DNA of 64,000 nucleotides from Oryzias latipes (GCF_002234675.1 NC_019863.2:3586609-3650608), one strand, 5' to 3'; shown: positions 38,341-55,767, counted from the first letter of the stretch. Translations and numbers: made by a program. The notes: generated by a model from the letters alone, not told the origin.

Positions 38341-40120
38341 TGCTGGGCTAGCAGGCTGTGAGGTAAACAAGTCTGTCAGTCACGTAGGCTCGCCTCGGAG
38401 CTGACAGGAGGACACGCAGGGCAAACCCACGGAAGCGCCGTGGGTTTCACGGCTGTGAAGTCGCTCGCGGTTTTTTTTTTTCCTTCGACAGTTGCAGTCT
38501 CCTTTCTGCAGCTAAGCCAGGCTACTGCTACCAAATCCTCTCAGCAGCTGACAGGAGGAGAGCCTCACAACAACAACAACAACAACACACTATCCACACA
38601 TGACTGCGTTATAACCGAACACACACCTAAAACACGGAGCACGAGGCTGATAACAAGACTTTACAAAAGTTAGTACATGTTTTAAACAATTAACTGAGTG
38701 TAGTAGACTGTTGGGGAACCACAATGCCCCCAAACACTACACAACAGTTGTGTTTCGTGTGTGTAGGACTGGAGGGCTTCTTCTTCTTCAGGAAGTCCCA
38801 TGTTAATTGTCTGAGTTGAATTATTTTCATATGTTGCCTAAAAGAGACTGTTGGGTCTGCAGTACCTTACGCCATTAGCACCCGCTGAGGGGGGTCATTT
38901 TCCTCTGAGCACGTGCTGCGGGGGCTGAAGGGACAGCTGGACAGCCAGCATTGTTTGTGTGGGGTTCAGGATCCAGGTGTGACAGCTTCTTCCTCCTCTT
39001 CCTCGTGTACCTGTTTGATGCCCCCATCTGCACAGGTGCTGCATAGATGTTTACTACCGCCCAGCCTTGCTGTCTGTTATGTCATTGAATGAGTCATAAC
39101 GTTTTCTGCTGTGCTGTCTGCATGCATTGTGCAGACAGATGGACTCAAGTGGTTTAAAGGTCTGCAGGCGGTCTGCAGGTATAAGAACATGGGGAGAGCT
39201 GCATGTTTTCTTGGAGGGAGGGGGGGGGTATTTTTTATCATTTAAAATGTCTAGGCAATGAACTAATCATAGAGCTGCCCTGATGCCACACGCCAGTGTC
39301 ATGCACAGAATGGGAGCATCTTTACGCCCGTGAGTGTTGTGGATGCAGTGGGTGCAGCAGACGCCGTCATCCTTGCATCTGCTCCTCCATGGCATGGGAG
39401 GAGTAAATCCCATGTCTGATGGAGGTCTTTGCCGTCTCTGCAGTCCCAAAGCCTTCATTTTATACATTTATTTGTCCAATCGAGCAGAAGCGTGGCTATA
39501 AATCACTTCCTTTTGCCCTTGTTTACATGCTTTCTCCTTCTCTCCATGCTCCTCCTCCTCCTCTTCTGGCCCTCCCTTCCCTGTGTCTGCCTTATGTAGG
39601 GGAAAGTTCACCCGCTCGCTTACATTGGAGCTCCCAGGCAGGCTGTGCAGTGCATATGCAGGCCGCCGTCATTCTGCATTTCTTATTTAGCAGCTCTGAG
39701 CAAAGCATTAGCAGTTGTCTTAGGCTTGTTTTTGTTAACAATGTAAATGTTTTAAGGTTACTGTACATTGTGTACACTTGAATCTGTCATGCAGAGGCTC
39801 GGGCAGTGCCATCTGCAGAGCATTTCTTAGATTCCTTATCTATGTAAGTTGAATCAATGGAAACTGTAACGGGTAGAAATGGTCGTGTTACAAAGACAAG
39901 AAACAAAAAGACAGAGGAACGTGCCCTTGGACTCTGTGTCCCTCGCCACCAATAGAGGTCCCGATACCCGTTCATTATGGTCTGTCAGCATGACTAAACC
40001 ACATCTCTGGAAAAGAAATGCTTAGAGCATGATGCATCTGAATGTTTTTCTTTACATCCTCAATGCATTTGTGATTGCTGTCTTTATGCATTATGTAAAA
40101 TATGAAATCTATAGAACAAA
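38341..40120. other. No gene recognised
   Basis: Contains a (CAA)n run at 38570-38585, a G run near 39222, and no splice-supported coding sequence. It would be intron 1 of pfkfb4 if the upstream first exon is real. Confidence 0.4.
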
Positions 40121-40335
40121 TATGGTGGCCCTGATGAGCAAATCACATCAACAACATCACTCAACGTAAAAAACACATTAGCCCTTGTGCTATCTTAGAT
40201 GACCCCACCCTTACACTGACGTGTTCTCCCTACCTTGACAAAGGTGGATAAAGGTGGAAAGATTTCATGTAATCCATGGACACCAGTGAAGATCACAAAT
40301 CATTGAAGAAAAAAGGTTCACCGCACTGTCTAGTG

Positions 40336-42038
40336 CAGGGGTCGGCAACCCATGGCTCCGGAGCCACATGTGGCTCTTTCATCCATCTGTTATGGCTCCC
40401 TGTGACTTTGGAAAATAATGAGTATTTTATAAAAATAAAATTTTATTTTAGTTTGTTCATTTTTCATGGCATTTCAAAGGCGCTGATGGCTCTGTACGAA
40501 GCGCGAGTAAAACAGCTTCGTAATGAGCTCGTATTTATCGGGCGGGACCTGCAGAGCTGATAGCAGGAGGAGACACGCAGGGCGGCTTCAATAAACACTC
40601 TGATCTTCTGCCGGGAACTTGATGTGCTGCGGGGCAGAGACCAACTCGCTGATGACAGAGAGTTTGTGCCAGCGTTGCCAGATAGAGTCACAGTTTTCCA
40701 GCCCAAAAGTCATCTGAAAACCGCCAGACCCAGCCAAAAACCGCCCAACACATCTTTTGTTGATGTTTTTTTTCGTACTGGACTGATAAAATGAAAGATT
40801 TTTTTAAATAAAAGATAGTTCAGACTAAAAATAAAATGTGTACAATATTGAATATTTCTTCAGCAGGCCGCCTTCTTCCATTCATTTTCTTAACCCGCTC
40901 TATCCCCACTATAACCTGCGTCCGGCTCTTTCATCCTTGTGCTGCGCTGAAGCGCCCTGACTATCGTATTTAGCGCTCTCTGTGTAGGACACACTGAGGG
41001 GCGCGGGGGAAACAAATCTCATCTGCAGAGGATATGAACAGGTGAACAGGTAGAGAGGAAAAGCAGGTAAAGGGCGGAGGAGGGGCTTCAAAGCGTCAGA
41101 TTGAGACGCAGCTTTCCCTGCGGGAGTTGAAGCAGAGGCTTTCCCTGGGATGATTTTATGAACTCAAACATGGAAACATGATTACCAAGTAGAACTCTTT
41201 AAAATAATAATCCTGATAACACATCGCTCCATGCAGCGATCAGACCAGAACCAGTAGTTCCTCCCACACGCGGCCGCGGTATCATCTTTTAAAGAACATA
41301 ATGTGCATTTGCAGCGACGTATGCTTCAGACTAGGGCTGCACGATATGAGGAAAACTCGCAATATTGGTGATTAATATTGCGATAACGATATAATTCACG
41401 GTATATAAACAAATAGCAAAACAACCAAAAACATAATTTCCATTTCACTGCAACAGTTTAAAAATTATACTCCAAATGACCCTCGTCGACGTAGGAGGCA
41501 AACATCAAACATAAAAGGGCTCATCTGATTGATCAACAACGTAAACAGGTCCTTCTGATTGGTTAAATGCTTAAAGGCATTTATGTCATTTGTTCAATAT
41601 TTCAAGCTGCCATGAGATTGTTTTAGCACATTTAAGGTAAACATTTATTGCGATTTTCGCCGTCTTTTGCGGTATGCATATTGCACAGCTTAATGTCGCG
41701 ATAACGATAAATTTGCGGTATATTGTGCAGGCCTACTTCAGACGATGTCCGATTGGCCAATCTCCATGTCAATCAAATCCGTACTTCTCAGTGAGGATTT
41801 TGATTGGCTGGTGGATTTTAAAGAAGTACTTTTTTTTAAATCTTTTCTGGCCCGAGATGTACACTCATGTCATTGAAGATCGACAGGTCGATCGCGATCG
41901 AGTAATGAGCACCTTTGAATAATATATACATGCATAATATATATAATGATGTCAAAACGGGTTGTGGCTCCGAGTGCTTTGTTTTTACTAGGGGCGGTCC
42001 CAAATGGCTGTTGGAGTAAAAAAGGTTGCCGACCCCTG
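40336..42038. mobile_element. Nest layer 3: hAT element, 1703 bp, non-autonomous
   Basis: The ends are CAGGGGTCGGCAACCCATGG and GGTTGCCGACCCCTG. An exact 8-bp target duplication GTCTAGTG lies at 40328-40335 and 42039-42046. The body contains ctccggagccacatgtggct, typical of teleost hAT (Charlie-like) ends. No transposase frame is recognisable. Confidence 0.93.
41332..41735. mobile_element. Nest layer 4: 404-bp element with TAGGGCTGCACGAT ends
   Basis: The ends are TAGGGCTGCACGATATG and GTATATTGTGCAGGCCTA, with an exact 8-bp duplication CTTCAGAC at 41324-41331 and 41736-41743. It is the youngest layer by position. The 8-bp duplication supports a hAT origin. Confidence 0.92.
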
Positions 42039-42624
42039 GTCTAGTGGGTCTAGATGACCCAACTCCCAATGTTAAAGTGCCTAGGATGGCACAAGGGTTA
42101 CAGATGACGACGGCAATTAAAAAAGAAAAGCAAACAACAGCATTTTATTTTAGAAATCAAAACGTAAAGAAAAGTCATTTCAGGAAAAAGGAAAATTTCC
42201 AGAAATCCAATTAGAGGGTTAAAGAATGAAACAAAGAACCTGGAAAAGGTAGGCATTGTGGGATATCGCTGATTGGATGATGACGTTTGAGCTTTGAAGA
42301 CGAGGGAAAGCAGAAGGATGGTTTCCCTAAACTGTGGTGATGCGTTGATTGATCAACCACTGAACGTTTGCAGTGGGCGTGGCCAGAGGCTTAAAGAATG
42401 ATCTCTGTCTGTAGATACCGCCATGACAAGTAACGTCCTGTTGAAAAGGTGGAACAAACATCATCATCCAATCAGGGATGACCTTTGATACTCACCAGTT
42501 TCTTACTTTGTTTCATTTTGTAACATTACATTTTGATTTGTAAAATACAAGGTTTTCCCATTGTTTGTTTGCAGTTTTTCAAATTGTTGTTGCCTTCAGT
42601 GATTTGCGCTTCAGGACCACTGTA

Positions 42625-45235
42625 AAAAAGCAAGGTCTTCATTTCCAAACTGTTTTTCTGTAAGATGCACCATCTTGTCATTTGCAGATTTTTCCTTCCC
42701 CTCCCTAGGAACAGAAACAGGCAGGTCAGTCAGTTTTAGGGCCACATTTCCTATCAACCCTCTCTTTTCTCCTGAGATCTCTTTTTCTAGCCAGGAGTTT
42801 TATTTCCCAGTAAAGCTGCGAAAGCTCCAGAATTACCTACTTCAAAGCAGAATTTTCTTTTTTGTAACTTTAAATAAATTCAGGAATCAAGGGGAAAAAA
42901 ATCTGGTTTCCTGTCCAGTGATAAAGTTGATTAACTCAAGAAACACTTGATTGGTTTAAATGACTGATAAGTCGGTCTCAGTGCTGAAAGTCTGCTGAAA
43001 CTGTAACATCTGTTTTTTTTTAAGTCTAATAAATAGGAATGTTTAGGGATAAACACAAATATTTTATTGCCTTGATGGTTTTTGTTTGGTGGCAGACGTG
43101 CAGACTTGGACTTCAGTCACGCTTCAGTCTCCCATTCAGAGACTTTGGACTTGAGGCGCCTTGTGAACTTTCTGCTGTTGTTTCATTGGAGATGCTACAG
43201 AAAGACCTTTTAGCTTTTTTCTGCGTCCAGAACATTCACTGTTTCTTAGAATTAAAATGAGTCAGTGGACAAAAGTAATCAAAAGAACTCCTAAAAGTGC
43301 GTCATGTAAACACGCTGTTCAAAATACTCTTCCCCGATCAGACTCATTCGGATCAAAATTTCTTTCCAATAGAGATATGTAGGTTATGCTGATTGTTGAT
43401 CAATCGTGGTGCATGTAAACAGTTTCTTCCGATCGTGGGTCATTACTACGCTGGTTTTACGTCATGCATAGACAGTGTGGCGCTCCAGAGGAGGCTTTGG
43501 AGCACGAACAGGACCTGCTCCACGCAGCTCCATGTCTCTGGGCAGAGCAGCCGGACTTGTAGCTTCGTGTTTGCGGGCAGGGGAGGGTTCTTTGTTATGG
43601 AGGAGGCTTTGGAACGCAGTCCGTCCGGCCGCTCTGTGTGACTCAAGAGAACCATGTCTCCCGGGAGATTTGTGTCTCCGAGCAGAGGAGCGGCTTTGGG
43701 ACGGCGTGTGAGCTAACGGAGGCAGCTCTTCAACACAGAAATGCCGCTCAGTCCTGAGAAACCGTGTAAACAATCACGTGGATGTGTGTTTCCAGTCGTG
43801 TCCAGAGAAAAAAGGAAGTCTGATGTTCTTCCCACATATTTACGTACAGCTAAGATGCACATTGCAGCATTGACCGCACAGATTTTAACTGCATTCAAGG
43901 CTAAATGTTGTTGGATTGTATTAATCTAATCCTAACCCTGCTTTTTCCGGGTTTGTTCGGCCAAGAATAAAGGAGGGGCCGCACGGATTAAAAACATTAT
44001 AAGCTAATAGGCCCTTAATAATAATCATAACAATAATGAAAGCACATTTAGAAGATCAGCTCGTTCTATGTCGCAGCTTTGTTTGCTTACAACAGAACTC
44101 ATCATTTCTTTTTCCACGACCATTTTCTGTATTTTTAAAGAGTTATGCACATGTCCAAAGGATTTTTGCCGATCAAAAGTGTGGCGTATGTAAACACTTA
44201 ATATAATCGGATGAAGTTTTTCAAAAAACAGTTCAATTCTAATCCGAGCTTTGATCCGATCAAAGATATTTTGCACATGTAGCCGCAGCTATTGTGACAT
44301 CACCCATAGAAAATGGTTTTCTTTCCGGCTACAACCAAACAAAGTCAATTCAGTTCAATCTACTTATATGGATGCCGCATTGTTGGAGCTAGACGGCGTC
44401 CGTAAGCAGTGATTGATGGTTTGTTTCCAAAGTCAGAGATGAGTCCGTACGGCAGTCAGACTGTGTTGACGGGGACTCTAGTACCAGTTTGTGGCACGCT
44501 ACGCGATGGCCATGTTAGCTCCACTAGTTTTCACAGTGCCTGTAACTCTGTAACTCCCAACATTGTTTGACTGATAGCTATAGCAAGCCTTTACGTCAGT
44601 CAATCCTTGATATCAGGCTGTGTGAAACCTGACCAGTAAAGCTAAAAGTACAACTAGTTGACTAGTCATGTTTTTAAAAGTGCACTTCTTAACTAGTGCA
44701 AAAAGCCCACTTGTTAGTTTGTAAGCAAAATATTGTCTTGCAAGTCCACTAGTCATCTGTAAATAAAAGTCACTATTCACTTTACTAGTTCAGTAAAGAA
44801 CTAATTGTCAGCTAGTTAACTAGTGTTACAATATGCTAATGTGGGGGAGTGATGTAATCCAGAAAAAGTCCTCCTATTAGCTCTGCAGCAAAGCTCCAGG
44901 ATTAACCCTTTCAGTCCCAGTCTTTCTTCACTGCTGATAATTACAACCTTGCGGTCTTTATCATTTTTTCAGAATAAATAGAAATATGTGATCATTGTAT
45001 GAAAGAGGACTCCTTGAAAAAAATAATCCTGGATCTGCAGGGTGATCTTTTTTTCTTTCTTTATTTCATCATGAATTCATTTTAATTCATATCTTGAATC
45101 ACTCCCAATAATCAAGTGTTCCTTGACCCATTTCTACCATTTTCTAAAACAAATTGTGAAAATGTCTCCAAACCTCTTGAAACAAGTTAATAACAGACCT
45201 AGAGACAGATCGTGATGAAAACAAAATATCCTTGG
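42625..45235. other. No gene recognised; repeat fragments
   Basis: About 43260-44290 looks like a diverged DNA element: gtcatgtaaacacgctgttc and ccgatcagactcattcggat on the left face ttgatccgatcaaagatatt and gcacatgtagccgc on the right. ACTAGT sites cluster at 44653-44824. No exon was identified. Confidence 0.4.
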
Positions 45236-45245
45236 CATAGGTAAT

Positions 45246-46650
45246 AGGGGTGTGTTTATTGGCAAGAGTCTGGCGATACGATATGTATCCCGATATTTTA
45301 CCGAAACATATTTTCTTTCTTTTTTTTTTAAAAAAAAGTGACTTTGAAAAAACTCTACCAGAATTTTAATGTCTTCCACTGTAATAAAATGGTCAAATTC
45401 AGTTTATTTAATGATCACAATGTTAAGCACTGCAACTGGATCTCATCTATAAGTTGCGTTTACCAAAGCAAATTCATAGTGCTTTTATTTTGGTAACTAA
45501 AAATATAGAAAGGGAACAGTCAACATTTTCAGATTTCCACAACAAAATATTTTTCAGCATAAGAAAAAACAAAGAATGAATGTGCCTCAACCAACAAGCT
45601 TCTATTGGGGACATAAAATGCTGTTTATTTTCAATATTGCGTAACCCTTGTGCTATCCTAGGCACTTTAACATTAATGTAGCTTCTCCGGTACTTTTAAA
45701 CCTTGTGCTATCTTAGATGACCCCCCCCTTACATTGACGTGTTCTCCCTACCATGACAAAGGTGGATAAAGGTGGAAAGATTTCATGTAATCCATGGACA
45801 CCAGTGAAGATCACAAATCATTGAGGAAAAAAGATTCAGAGCACTGTCTAGTGGGTCTAGATGACCCAACTCCCAATGATAAAGTGCCTAGGATAGCACA
45901 AGGGTTACACGTTCCAGGAACCTGCATGGTGCTTCAAAAATAAAGGGGGGGGGGGCACTGATTCTCTCCAGAAACAATAAAGTGTGATGATGAGTCAGCA
46001 TAAAAGAACGAAGGAAAGTTGCTTTATGTGACAAAGAAGCTGCTTTGTTTACATATCAGTCTGCTCTGCTGCACCTTTGCAGCCACGCTTCTCACACACG
46101 GAAGTAACTGCTAACGCTCCTCGCCATGATAGCAGCCTTTTTTTCAGAGCGTATGCTATATATATACACATCCCCTCTGATCCATCAGGTCGCTAAACTA
46201 GAATCTGTTGCTGGGAGGTTCTACAGAACTTTGGCCCGCTTTGCCGATAGCATTTTAGCCGATGCCGTGCCTAACTCATTTTTATCTGAGCTGCTAAAAA
46301 TCCCAGCAATCCACGTTTTTATATGTTACTGGCAGCAACATGGCTCAGAGTTTCTGTTTGGTATCCATCCCAATTAAAAACAATGTAGTTCATGTCTCAT
46401 GACAACGAAACAAGCGGCCTCTGGCTGCAGTCTTCCTGTTATTTTGTGTGGTGTGGTGCTGCTCTAAAAGGCTCCATGTTCTCTGCTGCCAGGTAGTTGT
46501 TGGAGGGTGAAGTGGAAAACAAGGGTCATACACTGAAGGACGCTCGGAAATAATTTAAAAAAATATCATCCTGGCAGCATTTTTGAATACAAGTATCACC
46601 AAATGAACTATTGCGATATTTTGCCAAATCGATTTTTTCCTAAACCCCTT
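45246..46650. mobile_element. hAT-like element with ATAGGTAAT target duplication, carrying a nested MITE
   Basis: The ends are AGGGGTGTGTTTATTGG and TTTTTTCCTAAACCCCTT. The flanking repeat ATAGGTAAT occurs at 45237-45245 and 46651-46659. The sequence gcgatacgatatgtatcccg near the left end faces attgcgatattttgccaaat on the right. MITE copy D lies inside. The 46126-46377 open frame shows no known motif. Confidence 0.8.
45642..45908. mobile_element. Palindromic MITE, copy D, with an extra partial end
   Basis: A complete inverted copy (about 45700-45908) is preceded by a 33-base piece of the opposite end, TAACCCTTGTGCTATCCTAG... (45642-45674), and a 25-base spacer. This resembles a copy that inserted next to, or recombined with, another copy. 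Confidence 0.85.
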
Positions 46651-46786
46651 ATAGGTAATTAAGAAAGCTGGTTTCTGGACTACCTGTGCTCATCCGTTGT
46701 CATGGTCCATCTAGTGGCCATTTTAGGTATTACAACTATGCATACCTGCATGTCTCATAACAACAAAACAAGCTGCCTCTAGTCCA

Positions 46787-48101
46787 GGGGGGTATTCCAG
46801 GAAGCATGTTTAAACTAGCCTGACTTTAAGCCTGAACTCTGGCTGAAATCCGCCTGAACTTCTTTACTCGGGGTATGTCGGTTCCAAAAGACCGGATATG
46901 AGTTGGCGTAATTACGCTCGACTTGGTAACCCTGGGTTAATGCACGGTACATAAAGACATTCTCAATAGATCGCCGATTTCTGGAGTCACCATGGAAACG
47001 CGTGGAGAAAAAAAAAAAAGAAAGCGCGACACTTGAGACGGAAGTGAGACGGAGTCTGAGATTTTAATGACGGCGGATAGAAATTATAAGTCCATCAAAA
47101 AAGTAACACGGCTGAAAGATAATTTAGTTATATTTATTCAAACTCAATAATTGTTTATACAACTCAAATTTACGTATTTATCTAACTAAATGTCACATTA
47201 CTCCATTAATCTTTTTTCCATCTTAATTACTTATATTTCTTGAACTTTCATATGTCTAAGTTTGAGCCGGCAGATATGCTCATTTTTATAACAATAAAAA
47301 GAACGGAAAGTTTGAGCCGGCAGATATGCTCATTTTTATAACAATAAAAGAACGGAAAAAAATGCACGGAGTGCAAAAATTCATCACAGAATATTCCATC
47401 ACTGTCATAACAGGTTTGGGTGGTAGAGGTGCTATATAGACTCATCATCCTCTACTTTACTCCCACTCATGGTGCAGAGACTTAAGCATAGTAGGACAAA
47501 ATAGCTCGGCAAAACACGGTGAAACACGGTAAAACAGCTATACAACTAAACACATTTTGTAAAAAACCCACACTTAAACCCAAATCCGTCCAGACAGGCA
47601 AAGGGAATGATATCCCAGAATCCCTTGCGGTGCCGATCTAACAGCAGCACCAAAGTTACACCTACTTAATTGAATTAATTTGAACGAAAGGAAAATAACT
47701 GTCTGAAAACTACGTGTAATTTTTAAGGTGACCTTACAAAAAAATGATTTATCTTAACTGAATCAAATAATTAAGTTAGATCAAAGTAAAAAAGTTTATC
47801 TTTTCAACATCCATATGTGGTCTTATCACCTTCTCACGGTGGAAAAAGTATTATCTGAACTTTTTCATCCACTAAATCATCTTCAAATGGACACGCCATG
47901 CTGTTTCACCTCTCTGAAAACAAACTAAGCTTCAACTAAACCTGCTCCAGACCAGGTTATGTTCAGAGCATGAGTTGCCGTGGCAACTTGACATGCCCTG
48001 AAACATACCTCCATTTCTGGAACCGAAAGCTGAGGTTATCAACTTCCTTAGCCTCAAACTTACCGTGGGAGCTAGCAGAACCTGCTTTCTGGAATACCCC
48101 C
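46787..48101. mobile_element. Harbinger/PIF-like element with GGGGGGTATTCCAG termini
   Basis: The ends are GGGGGGTATTCCAGGAAGC and GCTTTCTGGAATACCCCC, flanked by CAG on both sides (46784-46786 and 48102-48104). Subterminal gcatgtttaaactagcctga and gcagaacctgctttctgg are as in teleost Harbinger-like MITEs. A related unoccupied site is present at about 46390-46530. No transposase frame is visible. Confidence 0.8.
47260..47358. repeat. Two tandem copies of a ~50-bp unit
   Basis: The unit aagtttgagccggcagatat plus gctcatttttataacaataa and aagaacggaa is repeated twice almost identically inside the Harbinger-like element; the second copy lacks one A. Confidence 0.95.
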
Positions 48102-48104
48102 CAG

Positions 48105-49110
48105 GTCTTCCTGTGGTTTTGTGCTCAAAGAGGCTCTGTGTGCTCTGCTGCCATCTAGTGGTCGGAGGTTGAAGTGGAAAACAAGAGTCAGAAGGGAGCC
48201 CCTTATGTTTCAGTAACACGTCAATGTGTTACTAATAGGTAATGGTCTGATACCACGAGACTGCGTTAGCTAGTTTCAAAACACATAAACTTGTTTGCAA
48301 CGCGTAAAAAAAGACTGACAGACATTTTGACAGAGCGCCGTGTACTTCTCGAAATTGCTTCTGCATCATTAAGCACAACCAGAATTAATCCAAATAAAAA
48401 GGCATTCCGGATTACAATGCACGCTGTCATTCTATGAAAAAACAGAGGCTTTTTAGTGCGTCTTATAGTGCGGAAAATATGATAATAGCTGTTTATTTCT
48501 CAATAAATCTATGGCGGGTAATTTTCTGAAGGAGCGCCAGGGGGGAGGAGTCACTCAGTTCACATGGTCACATGGTCAGTCAAAGTTTTAAAGCATTAAA
48601 ATGATGACAGAACGCTCACTTTTAATAGAAAACTGGCCTGGACTTGCGAGCATTTCTGTTTTCTGGTAGAAACAATACTACAGAGTTAGGATGACAGAAT
48701 CCTGATGTGATTTACAGTTTTGTTGCACATTTACTTTAATCGCACAATTTCTCTGAATCCTTATCCTAAAGCTGAATCAAATTCTGCACAGTAACGATTC
48801 AACAAGCTGTACAACATTAAACACTCAAACGGAGCTTAAAAGTGGGACCTTGTTGGTGTTAAAAGTTTTTGAAACTATATTTTGAATGAACGCCACATAA
48901 TCTGTCCATGAGAAGACAGTGTGAATTTAAGGAAACAAACAAGAACAAGGGATAAAAGGGACAAATACCATCATAGAGGAAATGTGCAGCAGTTCTGACC
49001 TGTAAAAGGCAGAAGGGGAGCTGGCTGCTGTGCAGAAAGCCTGACCTCATGAACCAGGTTTTGGGTTCTTTGCTGTTTGTTCTGGAAGTGACAAACGGTG
49101 AAGGATGGTG
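48105..49110. other. No gene recognised
   Basis: Contains a repeat fragment near 48440-48482 (gcgtcttatagtgcggaaaa, the end of the same DNA element family as 21861-22985) and otherwise nothing recognised. Confidence 0.4.
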
Positions 49111-50205
49111 TTGATCACGTGCCTTTTAAACGCGCGTGCATATAGCGCCATCTGGTGCCATCTATGCAGCACATCACATTGGACGCAACGCATTTGTTCA
49201 TTTTTCATCATTGCTGGATTCTCTGTTCTGTCACATTGATGGGATTGTATCTATATTTTGTTACTTTTATTTTTTTAGAGTTTAGTGGTTTAAAGTATAT
49301 TTAAACCTGTAAAAATATCAGATCTCCATTATTTTCCATTTAAATTAATATATTTACCATTTAGTTCATAGTTTTTAACACTTGAGTTACACGTACAGAA
49401 CGAAGGTAAAGTTGTTTTTCTTGCATCTCTCACTGAGAAGAGGGTCTGTCAAACAGCTTTACACCGCAAAGGACAGAATGTTCTGTCGTGGAGGGGGGTG
49501 TTGAAGGCTGTTGAAAAACATCCGTCTGGTCCACGCGTGGGTTTAACTCTTCGGTGCCCGTGACAGGGTCTTGCAAAAGTCAAGACTTAGGGATTTTCAT
49601 TCACTCGTGCACAAGGAGCTTCTCTCAGGGAGCATGCCTGCCATTCCCTCTTCCGCTTCTCCGATTGGCTGCTGGCCGGGTGTTCTCTGCTCCTATTGGT
49701 CAGTTTCTCTGCTGCATTCGCTGCCCATGCGTAGTGCATGTGAGCCAGCAGGCCGTTGTTTTTCTCCAGCATCTGCTCGCCCTTTTACTCACCGTAAAAT
49801 GTGGACAGAAGTTTTCTCAAACTGTAAAAAAATAAAATAAAAATCACATATCAATAAAAGAATTTATTAGAAATCAAATATAGAAAAATAAGATGACTTG
49901 ACTTGTTTTGTCAAAGTAAAAGCGTTACCAAATTAAAATACTAAGACGTGTTTCTTTGGCCACTGGAAGGTTTTTTTAAGTTAACGTTGCTTTAAATACT
50001 TGTTGTTATTGTTTTGTTAGAAATAAAAGTGTTTTTGTCTTCTCGGTCAAGTGTTTATCCGCCGTGCAGACGTGTTGTTGTTGTTGTTGTTCCTTCCCGC
50101 TGTCGTTGCGCGCCTCCTCCGGTTTTTACGGTAACAAGAAAACTGCTGCTTCTCAGCTGATATAAGACATCCGCCCCTCCAGCCCTCCTCATCAGACTAG
50201 CAGAG
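49111..50205 (+). promoter_or_regulatory. pfkfb4 upstream region: HRE-like sites, CCAAT boxes and TATA-like box
   Basis: A TATAAG box at 50161-50166 lies about 40 bases before the start codon. Hypoxia-response core matches (RCGTG) occur at 49116-49121 (CACGTG), 49134-49138, 49532-49539 (palindromic ccacgcgtgg) and 50070-50074. CCAAT-type motifs lie in gattggct (about 49663) and cctattggtc (about 49692). PFKFB4 is a well-known HIF target in mammals, so these are sensible candidates; use is not shown by sequence. A (TTG)n run sits at 50074-50091. Confidence 0.45.
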
Positions 50206-55315
<5,110 letters not shown>

Positions 55316-55761
55316 GTCTCCTCACAAACTGCCACACTCCGTGTAGGCCTCCGGGCGCGGCGGCGGCGGCGGGCGGCACCGCAGAGACTCGCTCATCTCC
55401 AGCAGGGGTATCCTGTCAAGACGTTTCACTGTCGTTTGTGGCCACCTACACTGCAGCGCGGAACGCCAGTATTTCAAACGCGTGGATCAACTGTTACATT
55501 GTGGTGTGAAGTCTTTTCTACTGTAACACTTGAAATCTACTTGATATTTAGCCTAGCGTGAGTCGTCTCCCCTCACACTGTGTTTAAGAAGATGTTTCTT
55601 TTTTTGATGAGTGTGAAAATCTCCAGAAAACAAATCAAAATATCGTTTCCAAACATTTGTTTGTTTTTTGGTGATAAATATTGAAGGAAAAACTAAAAAA
55701 CATGCACAAGGAGAGATTCCACATGGTGCATGTAGAAGCAATTACTCATCAACATTCCAGC

Positions 55762-55767
55762 AATAAA
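55762..55767 (+). terminator. Candidate polyadenylation signal of pfkfb4
   Basis: AATAAA about 445 bases after the stop codon. Further hexamers lie at 55832 and about 56070, so several 3' ends are possible. Confidence 0.5.

Larger units (their letters stand above)
40182..42100. mobile_element. Nest layer 2: palindromic MITE copy C, interrupted
   Basis: Left half TTAGCCCTTGTGCTATC...ctgtctagtg (to 40335) and right half ggtctagatgaccc...GGCACAAGGGTTA (42047-42100). The two halves rejoin perfectly once the hAT of layer 3 and one copy of its target duplication are removed. Confidence 0.92.
40121..42624. mobile_element. Nest layer 1: MITE with TATGGTGGCCCTGA termini, interrupted
   Basis: The left arm TATGGTGGCCCTGATGAGC starts at 40121 and the right arm GCGCTTCAGGACCACTGTA ends at 42624. 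It is the same family as 23142-23449. The copy is split by the palindromic MITE of layer 2, so the present span is far longer than the element itself. Confidence 0.8.

Noticed and set aside
43393-43773. Overlapping open frames on both strands (up to 103 codons)
   Set aside because: They overlap in several frames in a diverged repeat with internal duplications (gctttggagcacg / gctttggaacgca); no recognisable protein.
46126-46377. 83-codon open frame inside the 45246-46650 element
   Set aside because: No similarity to hAT transposase and no start context; probably a chance frame in a non-autonomous element.
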